From assembly GCF_000426685.1 (NCBI RefSeq), contig NZ_AUFV01000011.1:62001-126000 (forward strand): a DNA stretch of 64,000 nucleotides, read 5' to 3'. The position numbers and the translations under genes are program-made. Positions 16,995 through 29,233 of the stretch are shown here, in pieces. Source of the stretch: Solimonas flava DSM 18980 (GTDB taxonomy: Bacteria > Pseudomonadota > Gammaproteobacteria > Nevskiales > Nevskiaceae). Positions within the stretch are counted from its first letter, which is position 1, and each line of letters starts with the position of its first letter. The notes below the pieces were generated by a model, which was not told where the DNA came from, ran no database searches, and worked only from the letters and a program-made list of their open reading frames with translations.

Positions 16995-17417
16995 TCAGTG
17001 ATGGCTCGGCGCGTTGAGCTTGCGCACGAACTCGAGGCGCGCCGCAGCTTCGACGATGGCGGCCTGGGCCTTGGCAATGTCGACCTGCGTCTTGGCGCCG
17101 GCCAGCTTCTCCTCGGCTTCCTGCTTGGCCTTCAGGGCGGCAGCCTCGTCGGCATCCTTGCCGTGCAGCGCCGCGTCGGCGAGCACGGTGACGAGGTAGG
17201 GCTGCACCTCGAGGATGCCGCCGCTGACGAAGAACGGCAGTTCCTGGCCATCCGGCGTCTTGACGCGCAGCGTGCCCGGCTTGAGCCGGGTCAGCAGCGG
17301 CGCATGGCGCGGCGCGATGCCGACTTCGCCCATTTCCGCGGGGGCGAACACCATCTCGGCGGCTCCCGAGTGGATGTGGCCTTCGGCGGAAACGATATCG
17401 ACGTGGAGTTGTGGCAT
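16995..17417 (-). CDS. atpC: F1Fo ATP synthase epsilon subunit
   Basis: 140 residues. The N-terminal beta-sandwich includes VDIVSAEGHIHSGAA, GEVGIAPRHAPLLT and FFVSGGILEVQP, followed by a two-helix C-terminus rich in Ala and Lys. Epsilon joins the central stalk in F1 and inhibits ATP hydrolysis. It is the last gene of the atp operon, 26 bp after atpD. Confidence 0.97.
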   Translation of the reverse strand: MPQLHVDIVSAEGHIHSGAAEMVFAPAEMGEVGIAPRHAPLLTRLKPGTLRVKTPDGQELPFFVSGGILEVQPYLVTVLADAALHGKDADEAAALKAKQEAEEKLAGAKTQVDIAKAQAAIVEAAARLEFVRKLNAPSHH

Positions 17418-17443
17418 GTGCGTTCTCCCGGCCTGTCAGCCGA

Positions 17444-18892
<1,449 letters not shown>

Positions 18893-18923
18893 CTAGGCCG
18901 CTGCGCCACAATTTTCCAAAACT

Positions 18924-19784
18924 TCAGACAGCCGCCGCGCCGCCGACGATTTCCGCCAGTTCCTTGGTGATGTTCGCCTGGCGAGCCTTGTTGTACTGCA
19001 GCTGCAGCTGGTTGATGATCTTGCCGGCATTGTCCGACGCCGCCTTCATCGCCACCATGCGCGCGGACTGTTCGGATGCCGCGTTCTCGATCACCGCCTG
19101 GTAGATCTGCGATTCCGTGTAGCGCGCCAGCACCGTATCGAGCAGTTCGACCGCATCCGGCTCGTACAGGTAGTCCCAGTGTTCGAGCAGGCCTTCGCTG
19201 TCCGACGGCTGCACCGGCAGCAACTGCACGACATCGGCGCGCTGCGTCATGGTGTTGACGAACTGGTTGGCGACCACGAACACGCGGTCGACCTGGCCGT
19301 CGCGGTAGGCGTCCGACAGCACCTTGACGATGCCCATCAGCTGTTCGAGCTGCGGACGGTCACCCAGCTGCGTGGCGCTCGCCAGCACCTTGCCGCCGAC
19401 GCGACGGAAGAACGAGATCGCCTTGTTGCCGACCAGCACCAGCTCGGCCTCGATGCCCTTGGCCTGCCACTCGCGGATCGCGCGGATCGTCGCGCGGAAC
19501 ACGTTCATGTTCAGACCGCCGCAGAGGCCACGGTCGGTCGACACGATCAGGAACGCGACGCGCTTGACCTCGCGCTCGACCATGAACGGATGCTTGTACT
19601 CGAGGTTCGCTTGCGCCAGATGACCGAGCGTGCGCCGCAGACGCTCCGCGTACGGACGGGCGGCCGCCATGCGATCCTGCGCCTTGCGCATTTTCGACAT
19701 GGCGACTTTTTCCATCGCACGCGTGATCTTCTGCGTGTTCTTGACGCTCTTGATCTTGGTGCGGATTTCCTTGGCGCCGGCCAC
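18924..19784 (-). CDS. atpG: F1Fo ATP synthase gamma subunit
   Basis: 286 residues. The N-terminal helix [20 protein letters not shown] and the C-terminal helix ending [18 protein letters not shown] form the rotating central coiled coil. [14 protein letters not shown] is the conserved core. It couples rotation of the c-ring to F1 catalysis. It lies 15 bp after atpA and 70 bp before atpD. Confidence 0.98.
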   Translation of the reverse strand: MAGAKEIRTKIKSVKNTQKITRAMEKVAMSKMRKAQDRMAAARPYAERLRRTLGHLAQANLEYKHPFMVEREVKRVAFLIVSTDRGLCGGLNMNVFRATIRAIREWQAKGIEAELVLVGNKAISFFRRVGGKVLASATQLGDRPQLEQLMGIVKVLSDAYRDGQVDRVFVVANQFVNTMTQRADVVQLLPVQPSDSEGLLEHWDYLYEPDAVELLDTVLARYTESQIYQAVIENAASEQSARMVAMKAASDNAGKIINQLQLQYNKARQANITKELAEIVGGAAAV

Positions 19785-19799
19785 GGCTTCGCTCCCGTC

Positions 19800-21338
<1,539 letters not shown>

Positions 21339-21380
21339 AGGAACCGATTCCTGAAAATTTTCCGCGTTAGAGCGCCAGTC

Positions 21381-21920
21381 TCACTGCGTCACGACGGTTT
21401 TGAGCCGCGCGAGTTCGCCTGCGTACGAGCCGTCGAGGACCATGTCGCCCGTCCGGATCACCGCGCCACCGATCAGCGCCGGATCGACCTGCCAGCTGAC
21501 GGCGACGTCGCGCGCCAGCCGCTGCCTGACCGCCGCCACCAGCTTTTCCTGCTGCGCCGCGTCGATCGTCGCCGCCGAGGTGATTTCGACCTCGACGCGC
21601 TTCTCGGCCTCGTCGCGCAAGCGCTCGTACTCGGCCGCGAGCGCCGGCAGCACCGCCAGCCGGTGGTTCTCGACCAGCAGGCGGACCAGCGTCAGCGCTT
21701 GCGCCGGCAGCTTGCCGCTGAGCGCCTGCACCAGCGCCGCCGACAGATCGGCGCGCGTCAGCGACGGGTTTGCCGTCAGAGCCGCGATCTCCGGGTTGCC
21801 GAACAGCGCCGCGAGCGCCTGCAGGGATTCGCCCCAGGCCTTGTAGTCACCGCTCTCGCGCGCAAGCTCGAAAACCGCCTTCGCGTACGGATGAGCCACC
21901 GTGCTGAAGTCCGCCATCAT
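21381..21920 (-). CDS. atpH: F1Fo ATP synthase delta subunit
   Basis: 179 residues (178 if started at the second ATG, MADFSTVAHPYAKAVFELA). AAGG lies 4 bases before the first ATG and 7 before the second, so the second is slightly favoured by spacing. Delta links F1 to the b-subunit stalk. The C-terminal VDPALIGGAVIRTGDMVLDGS is the family signature. It starts 6 bp after atpF. Confidence 0.96.
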   Translation of the reverse strand: MMADFSTVAHPYAKAVFELARESGDYKAWGESLQALAALFGNPEIAALTANPSLTRADLSAALVQALSGKLPAQALTLVRLLVENHRLAVLPALAAEYERLRDEAEKRVEVEITSAATIDAAQQEKLVAAVRQRLARDVAVSWQVDPALIGGAVIRTGDMVLDGSYAGELARLKTVVTQ

Positions 21921-21926
21921 CGTGCC

Positions 21927-22400
21927 TTAGATCTTCGCCGCCAGCTCGTTCAACACGTCGGCATGCGCCTTCGCGTCGATTTCGCGCTTGAGGATCTTGG
22001 CCGCGCCGGCGACCGCCAGCTCGCCGACCTGCTTGCGCAGTTCGTCACGGGCATGGGCGACTTCGCGCTGCACGTCCTCGTGCGCCTTGGCGACGATACG
22101 CTCGGCCTCGACCTGCGCCGTGCCCTTGGCCTGCTCCACGATCTGCGAAGCCTGCTTGTTGGCGTTGGCGAGAATCTCCTGCGCCTGCACGCGAGCCGCC
22201 TTCAGCGCCTCTTCGCTTTTCAGCGAGGCATCCTGCAGCGCGCGCGAGCCCTTCTCCGCCGCGGCCAGACCGTCGGCGATGCGGGAGCGACGCTCCTCGA
22301 GCGCCTTCGTGATCGGCGGCCACACGAACTTCATCGTGAACCACACGAACAGGCCGAACACGATCATCTGGCCGACGATCGACGGGATGCTTGCCTGCAT
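21927..22400 (-). CDS. atpF: F1Fo ATP synthase b subunit
   Basis: 157 residues with a single N-terminal membrane helix ([20 protein letters not shown]) and a long charged helix with Ala- and Glu-rich heptads. It forms the peripheral stalk dimer holding F1 against Fo. It lies 38 bp after atpE and 6 bp before atpH. Confidence 0.97.
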   Translation of the reverse strand: MQASIPSIVGQMIVFGLFVWFTMKFVWPPITKALEERRSRIADGLAAAEKGSRALQDASLKSEEALKAARVQAQEILANANKQASQIVEQAKGTAQVEAERIVAKAHEDVQREVAHARDELRKQVGELAVAGAAKILKREIDAKAHADVLNELAAKI

Positions 22401-22438
22401 GGGCTAAGCTCCGGTTGAGTGAGACGGAAAAACGACGC

Positions 22439-22708
<270 letters not shown>

Positions 22709-22784
22709 TTACTCCTAACTCCGTGATGTTGCGTGGTGGAAAACGGTAAAACTAGTGCCGCGATTCAGCCGAAAACCAGAACGT

Positions 22785-23940
<1,156 letters not shown>

Positions 23941-23958
23941 AAGTCGCTGCGAGCCAGC

Positions 23959-23975
23959 TTGGTGCAATGCACCAA
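23959..23975. promoter_or_regulatory. 17-bp palindrome in the atp operon leader
   Basis: TTGGTGCA and TGCACCAA are exact reverse complements around one A. The site lies just downstream of the candidate atp -10 element and 18 bp before the atpI ATG. It could be an operator or a leader hairpin. Confidence 0.5.
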
Positions 23976-23987
23976 TCAATCGCAGAG

Positions 23988-24017
23988 AGTATAGCGGCTT
24001 ATTATTTCGCTCGGCAA
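23988..24017 (-). promoter_or_regulatory. candidate sigma-70 promoter of the atp operon
   Basis: On the minus strand TTGCCG (-35) and TATACT (-10) are separated by 18 bases. The -10 ends 47 bp upstream of the atpI ATG. The 139-bp gap between the upstream SDR gene and atpI fits a separate transcription start. Confidence 0.55.
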
Positions 24018-24079
24018 GACGAAGATCATTGCAAAAACCTTGCGATGTCACGGTTTCGACGCAGTATCAGCACGCTGCC

Positions 24080-24871
24080 CTAGCGACGCATGATGCGCGC
24101 GGTGGCAGCCGCGAGCCAGCGCCGCGGCAACAGACGCGGCAGCACCGCCACCATCCGGCTCGCCAGTCCGGGCACCAAGGTCGTGCATCCGCGATCGAGC
24201 GCGCGCAGGCTGCGCGCGACGACCTCGGCCGGCTGGGCCATCAGCGCCGACGGCACGGCCTGGCGCAGATGCGAACCGCCGGCCGCTTCGAAGAACGGCG
24301 TGTCGACCGGCCCGGGGCAGACCGCGAGGCAGCGCAGGCCGCGCTCGCGCGTCTCGGCCCACAGCGCTTCGGTATACGACAGCACGAAGGCCTTGGTCGC
24401 GCCGTAAACCGCCATGTACGGCATCGGCTGGAAGCCGGCCAGCGAAGCGACGTTGATGATCGCGCCGGCGCGGCGTGCCTGCATCGCCGGCAGGAAGGCC
24501 TGCGTCAGTTCGACCAGCGTCGTGCAATTGAGCGTGATCATCTGCTGCAGGCGCACCGCATCGAGCGCCGCGGAGTGGCCGGCGACGCCGAAGCCGGCAT
24601 TGTTGACCAGCATCGCGACCGGCCAGCCGAGCGCCTCGACCCGCGCCGCCAGCGCGAGACCGGCACCGGGCACGGCGAGATCCGCACGCATCACCTCGAC
24701 GCGCACGCCGGGCACGGCGCGCAGTTCCGTCGCCAGCGCTTCGAGCCGGTCCTGCGAACGGGCGACCAGGATCAGGTCGTAGCCGCGCGCCGCCAGCTGG
24801 CGGGCGTACTCGGCGCCCAGTCCCGACGAAGCGCCGGTGACCAGCGCCGCTCCCACGACTGCCTCGTGCAT
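24080..24871 (-). CDS. short-chain dehydrogenase/reductase (SDR)
   Basis: 263 residues from the ATG at 24871, with GGGGGAGCG directly upstream. The Rossmann motif TGASSGLG (about 12-19), NNAG, a Ser in NVASLAG and the YGATK active site (Y-x-x-x-K) define a classical SDR. The substrate is unknown. The C-terminal tail is Arg- and Leu-rich (LPRLLPRRWLAAATARIMRR). It is inserted between parB and atpI, where many gammaproteobacteria have no gene. Confidence 0.85.
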   Translation of the reverse strand: MHEAVVGAALVTGASSGLGAEYARQLAARGYDLILVARSQDRLEALATELRAVPGVRVEVMRADLAVPGAGLALAARVEALGWPVAMLVNNAGFGVAGHSAALDAVRLQQMITLNCTTLVELTQAFLPAMQARRAGAIINVASLAGFQPMPYMAVYGATKAFVLSYTEALWAETRERGLRCLAVCPGPVDTPFFEAAGGSHLRQAVPSALMAQPAEVVARSLRALDRGCTTLVPGLASRMVAVLPRLLPRRWLAAATARIMRR

Positions 24872-24945
24872 CGCTCCCCCTCGGCCTCCCCAGGCCGTCC
24901 TGTCCGTTCGCCGGCGGCGCCGGCGAACAACCCCCGCTGCCAACT

Positions 24946-25788
24946 TCAGCCGAGCCGCGCGAGCAGACGCTGCAGCTCGTCGGCGTTCTTGAAGCTGACA
25001 GTCAGCCGGCCGCGGCCGGCGTCGTTCTGCTGCAGGCGCACCGGCAGGCCGATCTTCTGCGCCAGCTCCTGCTCGACCGCCGGCACGCGCGCCTTGGCAG
25101 GGCGCGGCTTGGCGGCATCGTCGGCATGGACCAGCGCCTCGACCTGCCGCACCGACATCTGTTTCTCGACCGCCAGCTTGGCCAGCGAAGATTGCCGCGC
25201 CCCGTCGACGCCGAGCAGCACCTTGGCGTGGCCGAAGCTCAGGTGGCCGTTGCGCACCAGTTGCTGGACATCCTCGTTGAGCTCGATCAGCCGCAGCAGA
25301 TTGGTGATGTGCGTGCGCGAGCGGCCGACCGCGGTCGCCGCCGCCTCGTGCGTGAGCCCGCAATCGCGGATCAGCTTGTGCAGCGCCTCGGCCTCTTCGA
25401 GGGGGTTCAGGTCGGCGCGCTGGATGTTCTCGACCAGCGCCACCGCCATTGCGCCCTGCTCGTCGAGCGTCTTGACGACCGCCGGCACGGTCTTGAGTCC
25501 GGCCTGCTTGGCGGCGCGCCAGCGACGCTCGCCGGCGACGATCTCGTAGCGGTCGCCGCCGACGGCGCGGACCACGATCGGCTGGACGATGCCCTGCGCC
25601 CGCACCGACTCGGTCAGCGCCTCCAGCGCGGCGGCGTCGAACTGGCGGCGCGGCTGGTGCCGGCCCGGCTGCAGCGCTTCGACCGGCAGTTCGCGCAGCT
25701 GGTCGCCGGCCTCCTCGTCGACCGTGTTGGCGACGCTGCTGAGCAGCACATCGAGCCCGCGCCCGAGTCCCCGCTTCTTCGTACTCAC
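24946..25788 (-). CDS. parB: chromosome partitioning protein ParB
   Basis: 280 residues. The N-terminus MSTKKRGLGRGLDVLLS is typical of ParB. The ParB/Srx domain has the CTPase and spreading motif AGERRWRAAK and VENIQRADLNPLEEAEA. A HTH follows (THEAAATAVGRSRTHITNLLRL), then a C-terminal dimer domain. It binds parS near the origin and loads condensin with ParA. I saw no parS (TGTTTCACGTGAAACA-like) site in the window. Confidence 0.96.
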   Translation of the reverse strand: MSTKKRGLGRGLDVLLSSVANTVDEEAGDQLRELPVEALQPGRHQPRRQFDAAALEALTESVRAQGIVQPIVVRAVGGDRYEIVAGERRWRAAKQAGLKTVPAVVKTLDEQGAMAVALVENIQRADLNPLEEAEALHKLIRDCGLTHEAAATAVGRSRTHITNLLRLIELNEDVQQLVRNGHLSFGHAKVLLGVDGARQSSLAKLAVEKQMSVRQVEALVHADDAAKPRPAKARVPAVEQELAQKIGLPVRLQQNDAGRGRLTVSFKNADELQRLLARLG

Positions 25789-25860
25789 CGCTTCCTCTCC
25801 CGCAGGACAAAATGCCGGCCGCGGCCGGCCGCGCGCATCGTGGATTCCGTCTTCATGAGC

Positions 25861-26649
25861 CTACGCCGGCAGCCGCAGCTGGCCGCCGTCGTGGCGGCGC
25901 AGCACCTCGCCGGCCAGCGCGAGATAAGCCTTGGCGCCGGAGGAATTGGCGTCATAGAGCATCACCGGCAGGCCGTGGCTCGGCGCCTCGGCGAGGCGCA
26001 CGTTGCGCGGCACCAGGGTGCGGTAGACCTTGTCGCCGAAATGCTGGGTCAGCTGGCCGGAGACGTCGTTGGCGAGGTTGTTGCGCGGATCGAACATGGT
26101 GCGCAGCAGGCCCTCGATCTCCAGCTTGGGATTGATGACGCGCTTGATCTTCTGCACGGTGTCCATCAGCGCCGACAGGCCTTCGAGCGCGTAATACTCG
26201 CACTGCATCGGGATCAGCACGCCGTCGGCAGCGACCAGGGCGTTGACGGTCAGCTTCGACAACGCCGGCGGACAGTCGAGAATGACGTAGTCGTAATCCT
26301 CGGCGACCTCGGCGAGCGCGGTGCGCAGCGCGAAATCGCCGAGCGCGACCTCGCGCAGCTTGATCTCGGCCTCGGTCATATCGGCATTGGCCGGCAGCAG
26401 CGACAGATTGAGGTCCGGCAGATACTGGATCGCGTCGCGGATCTTGACCTGCTCCAGCAGCACGTCGCGCGTGCTGTAGCGCAGCTGGCTCTTGTCGACG
26501 CCGACGCCCATCGTCGCATTGCCCTGCGCGTCGAGATCGACGAGCAGCACGCGCCGCTTGGTCGCCCCCAGCGAGGCAGCGAGATTGATCGAGGTCGTCG
26601 TCTTGCCGACGCCGCCCTTCTGGTTGGCAACCGCGATGATGTGACTCAT
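25861..26649 (-). CDS. parA: chromosome partitioning ATPase ParA
   Basis: 262 residues. Deviant Walker A KGGVGKTT near residue 11 after MSHIIAVANQ, then DLDAQGNAT and VILDCPPALS, mark the ParA/Soj family. It moves ParB-parS complexes. The ATG overlaps the rsmG stop (ATGA), so it is coupled to rsmG; parB follows after 72 bp. Confidence 0.97.
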   Translation of the reverse strand: MSHIIAVANQKGGVGKTTTSINLAASLGATKRRVLLVDLDAQGNATMGVGVDKSQLRYSTRDVLLEQVKIRDAIQYLPDLNLSLLPANADMTEAEIKLREVALGDFALRTALAEVAEDYDYVILDCPPALSKLTVNALVAADGVLIPMQCEYYALEGLSALMDTVQKIKRVINPKLEIEGLLRTMFDPRNNLANDVSGQLTQHFGDKVYRTLVPRNVRLAEAPSHGLPVMLYDANSSGAKAYLALAGEVLRRHDGGQLRLPA

Positions 26650-27314
26650 GGCTTCAGGCTTGCGATGACGGCATGGCGCTCTTCGGACAGCCCCGGAATC
26701 CGCAGGCGCCGCGTTTCCAGGATGGCGGCTGCGGACGGCACGGCCGCCAGCTCGGCGGGATCTAGTTTGCCCTTCATGGCGATCCAGACACCACTTTCGG
26801 GGCCGCCGGGCGCCAGCAGCGGCGCCGTGGCGGTCACGAAATCGGCGAGCGACGCGAAGGCGCGGCTGACGATGCCGGCGTACGGGCGGTCCGGCCGCCA
26901 GTCCTCGACGCGCGCCTCGGCGACCTCGACGTTGGCGAGGCCCAGCGTGCGCACCGCGTGGCGCATGAAGCGCGCTTTCTTGCCGTTGCTGTCGAGCACC
27001 GTGACCTGCAGCTGCGGCTCGGCGATCGCCAGCGGAATCCCCGGCAGGCCGGCGCCGCTGCCGACGTCGAGCAGGCGCACATCCGGAAAGCCCGGCACGA
27101 ACTCGCGCAACACCGGCAGGACCGCCAGCGAATCGAGCACGTGCTTGGTCACCATCTCGCTCGGCGTGCGGATCGCCGTCAGGTTGTAGGCCGTGTTCCA
27201 GCGCGCCATCTCGTCGAGATAGCGCAGCAGCGCGGCGCGCACCGGCGACGGCAGCTCCAGGCGCAGCGCGGCCAGGCCGTTATCGAGGTGCGCGGCGAGC
27301 GGATGCGCGCTCAC
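26646..27314 (-). CDS. rsmG: 16S rRNA m7G527 methyltransferase RsmG
   Basis: 222 residues from a GTG at 27314 (SAHPLAAHLDNGL), with AAGGGTGGG upstream; the frame is open much further but the extra part is not protein-like. The SAM motif LLDVGSGAGLPGIPLAI and the upstream NLTAIRTPSEMVTKHVLDS match the family. It methylates G527 of 16S rRNA. It is the first gene of rsmG-parA-parB. The usual upstream partner mnmG is absent. Confidence 0.95.
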   Translation of the reverse strand: MSAHPLAAHLDNGLAALRLELPSPVRAALLRYLDEMARWNTAYNLTAIRTPSEMVTKHVLDSLAVLPVLREFVPGFPDVRLLDVGSGAGLPGIPLAIAEPQLQVTVLDSNGKKARFMRHAVRTLGLANVEVAEARVEDWRPDRPYAGIVSRAFASLADFVTATAPLLAPGGPESGVWIAMKGKLDPAELAAVPSAAAILETRRLRIPGLSEERHAVIASLKP

Positions 27315-27451
27315 GGCCGCCCACCCTTCGGGCCGGGGCACCGGAACAGCGACAGCAGGAGCAAACGAACGGGCATCGCGGGAATCAGGCGCGGCGGGCG
27401 AGCGGACGGGAAGGCCGCGCAGTATACCCGCGCCCCGCCGCAGCCCCCGCC

Positions 27452-28972
27452 TCAGCGCCGCGACAGCGATCCGAGCAGCCCGCGCAGCAGCTGCCGGCCG
27501 ACCTCGCGGCCGATCGACGAGGCGGCGCTGCGCGTGGCGCTCTTGATCGCCACCTCGACCACCGTATCGCCGCGGCGTGCGGCGGCGCCGGCAGGCTTCG
27601 TCGCCCGCCCCGCAGTCGTTGGCGCCGGCGCACTGCCGCGGTCCCACCAGCCGGTATCGCCGCCCGCCGCCGCCGGCGCGGCCGGCTGAGCCGGTGCGGC
27701 CCGGACGCTGAGCTTCTCGTACGCCGATTCGCGATCGACGGCCTGCTCGTAGCGGCCGGCGACCGGGCTGCGCGAACGCACCTGCTGGCGCTCGTCCGCC
27801 GTCAGCGGCCCGATGCGCGAGCGCGGCGGCGCGATCAGGGTCTTCTCGACCACGGTCGGCACGCCCTTCTCGTCAAGCGTCGAGACCAGCGCCTCGCCGA
27901 CGCCGAGCGCCTGGATCACGTCGGCCACCTTGAGCTTGGGATTCGGGCGGAACGTCTCGGCGGCCGCCTTGACCGCCTTCTGGTCGCGCGGCGTGAACGC
28001 GCGCAGCGCGTGCTGCACGCGATTGCCGAGCTGGCCGAGCACGGCGTCCGGCAGATCGAGCGGATTCTGCGTGACGAAGTAGACGCCGACGCCCTTGGAG
28101 CGGATCAGGCGCACGACCTGCTCGACCTTCTCGACCAGCGCCTTCGGCGCGTCCTTGAACAGCAGGTGCGCCTCGTCGAAGAAGAACACCAGCTTCGGCT
28201 TGTCGGCGTCTCCGGCTTCCGGCAGGCGCTCGAACAGCTCTGACAGCAGCCACAGCAGAAAGGTCGAGTACAGCCGCGGCTTCTGATACAGCACATCGGC
28301 GGCGAGCACGTTGACGATGCCGCGGCCGGTCATGTCACAGCGCATGAAGTCGGCAAGATCGAGGGCCGGCTCGCCGAAGAAATGCTCGGCGCCGTCGCTC
28401 TCCAGCTGCAGCAGCGCGCGCTGGATCGCACCGACCGAACCCGACGTTACCAGGCCGTAGTCGGTGCCGAGCGACTTGGCGTTGCTGCCGACGTACTGCA
28501 GCACGGCGCGCAGGTCCTTGAGATCGAGCAGCAACAGGCCCTGGTCGTCGGCGTAGCGGAAGACCAGCGACAGCACCGCTTCCTGCACATCGGACAGATC
28601 GAGCAGGCGCGCCAGCAGCACCGGCCCCATGTCTGACACCGTCGCGCGCACCGGATGGCCGCTCGTGCCGAACACGTCCCAGAACACCGTCGGGTTCGGC
28701 GCCGGCGCCCAGCTCTCGACGCCGATCGTCGCCGCACGCTCGACGAGCTTGGGCTTGGCCTCGCCGGCGGCGGCGATGCCGGACAGGTCGCCCTTGATGT
28801 CGGCGGCGAACACCGGCACGCCAAGCTGCGCAAACCCCTCGGCGAGGATCTGCAGCGTCACCGTCTTGCCGGTACCGGTCGCTCCGGCGACCAGGCCGTG
28901 GCGGTTCGCGTACTGCGCGAGCAGCCGTTGCGGCGTGTCGTCGCCCTTGCCGATCAGGATTGCGGCGCTCAT
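27452..28972 (-). CDS. DUF853/HerA-like ATPase (YjgR family)
   Basis: 506 residues from the ATG at 28972 ([12 protein letters not shown]); an earlier GTG adds 19 unlikely residues. Walker A is GATGTGKT and Walker [33 protein letters not shown] and FRPNPKL are conserved DUF853 stretches. The C-terminus is Ala/Pro-rich and variable, ending in a basic helix. It belongs to the HerA/FtsK superfamily, but its role is unknown. It lies 137 bp upstream of rsmG. Confidence 0.88.
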   Translation of the reverse strand: MSAAILIGKGDDTPQRLLAQYANRHGLVAGATGTGKTVTLQILAEGFAQLGVPVFAADIKGDLSGIAAAGEAKPKLVERAATIGVESWAPAPNPTVFWDVFGTSGHPVRATVSDMGPVLLARLLDLSDVQEAVLSLVFRYADDQGLLLLDLKDLRAVLQYVGSNAKSLGTDYGLVTSGSVGAIQRALLQLESDGAEHFFGEPALDLADFMRCDMTGRGIVNVLAADVLYQKPRLYSTFLLWLLSELFERLPEAGDADKPKLVFFFDEAHLLFKDAPKALVEKVEQVVRLIRSKGVGVYFVTQNPLDLPDAVLGQLGNRVQHALRAFTPRDQKAVKAAAETFRPNPKLKVADVIQALGVGEALVSTLDEKGVPTVVEKTLIAPPRSRIGPLTADERQQVRSRSPVAGRYEQAVDRESAYEKLSVRAAPAQPAAPAAAGGDTGWWDRGSAPAPTTAGRATKPAGAAARRGDTVVEVAIKSATRSAASSIGREVGRQLLRGLLGSLSRR

Positions 28973-29137
28973 CGAGGTCCCCGGTGCGTGTATGGAATGG
29001 CGCGTATCTTCGCCAAAGGCGTCGGGCACAACAATGATGCCGCGGCCGATCCCGGACGGCGGCGCATGCGAGGACCATCACGAGCCGGCGCCACCGCCCC
29101 AGGCAAGCGGCGCCAGCACGGAGGCGCAGCGCATGCG

Positions 29138-29177
29138 GCGGACGTCCCGTCCGCGCTTGCGGACGCCGCGAAGCGGC
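29138..29177. repeat. clustered overlapping inverted repeats (REP-like)
   Basis: GCGGACG-TCC-CGTCCGC (29138-29154), GTCCGC-GCTT-GCGGAC (29149-29164) and GCCGC-GAA-GCGGC (29165-29177) follow one another. The first two share an arm and cannot form together. They lie in the 261-bp gap between the HerA-like gene and fadE; I see no gene there. Confidence 0.6.
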
Positions 29178-29233
29178 GGCTACGACCCGCCGGTCAGCCG
29201 CATTCCGCTGAACGCCGTGTCGAACCTCAACCG

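Noticed and set aside
24946-26649. A search for parS near parAB
   Set aside because: No TGTTTCACGTGAAACA-like palindrome was seen in the window.
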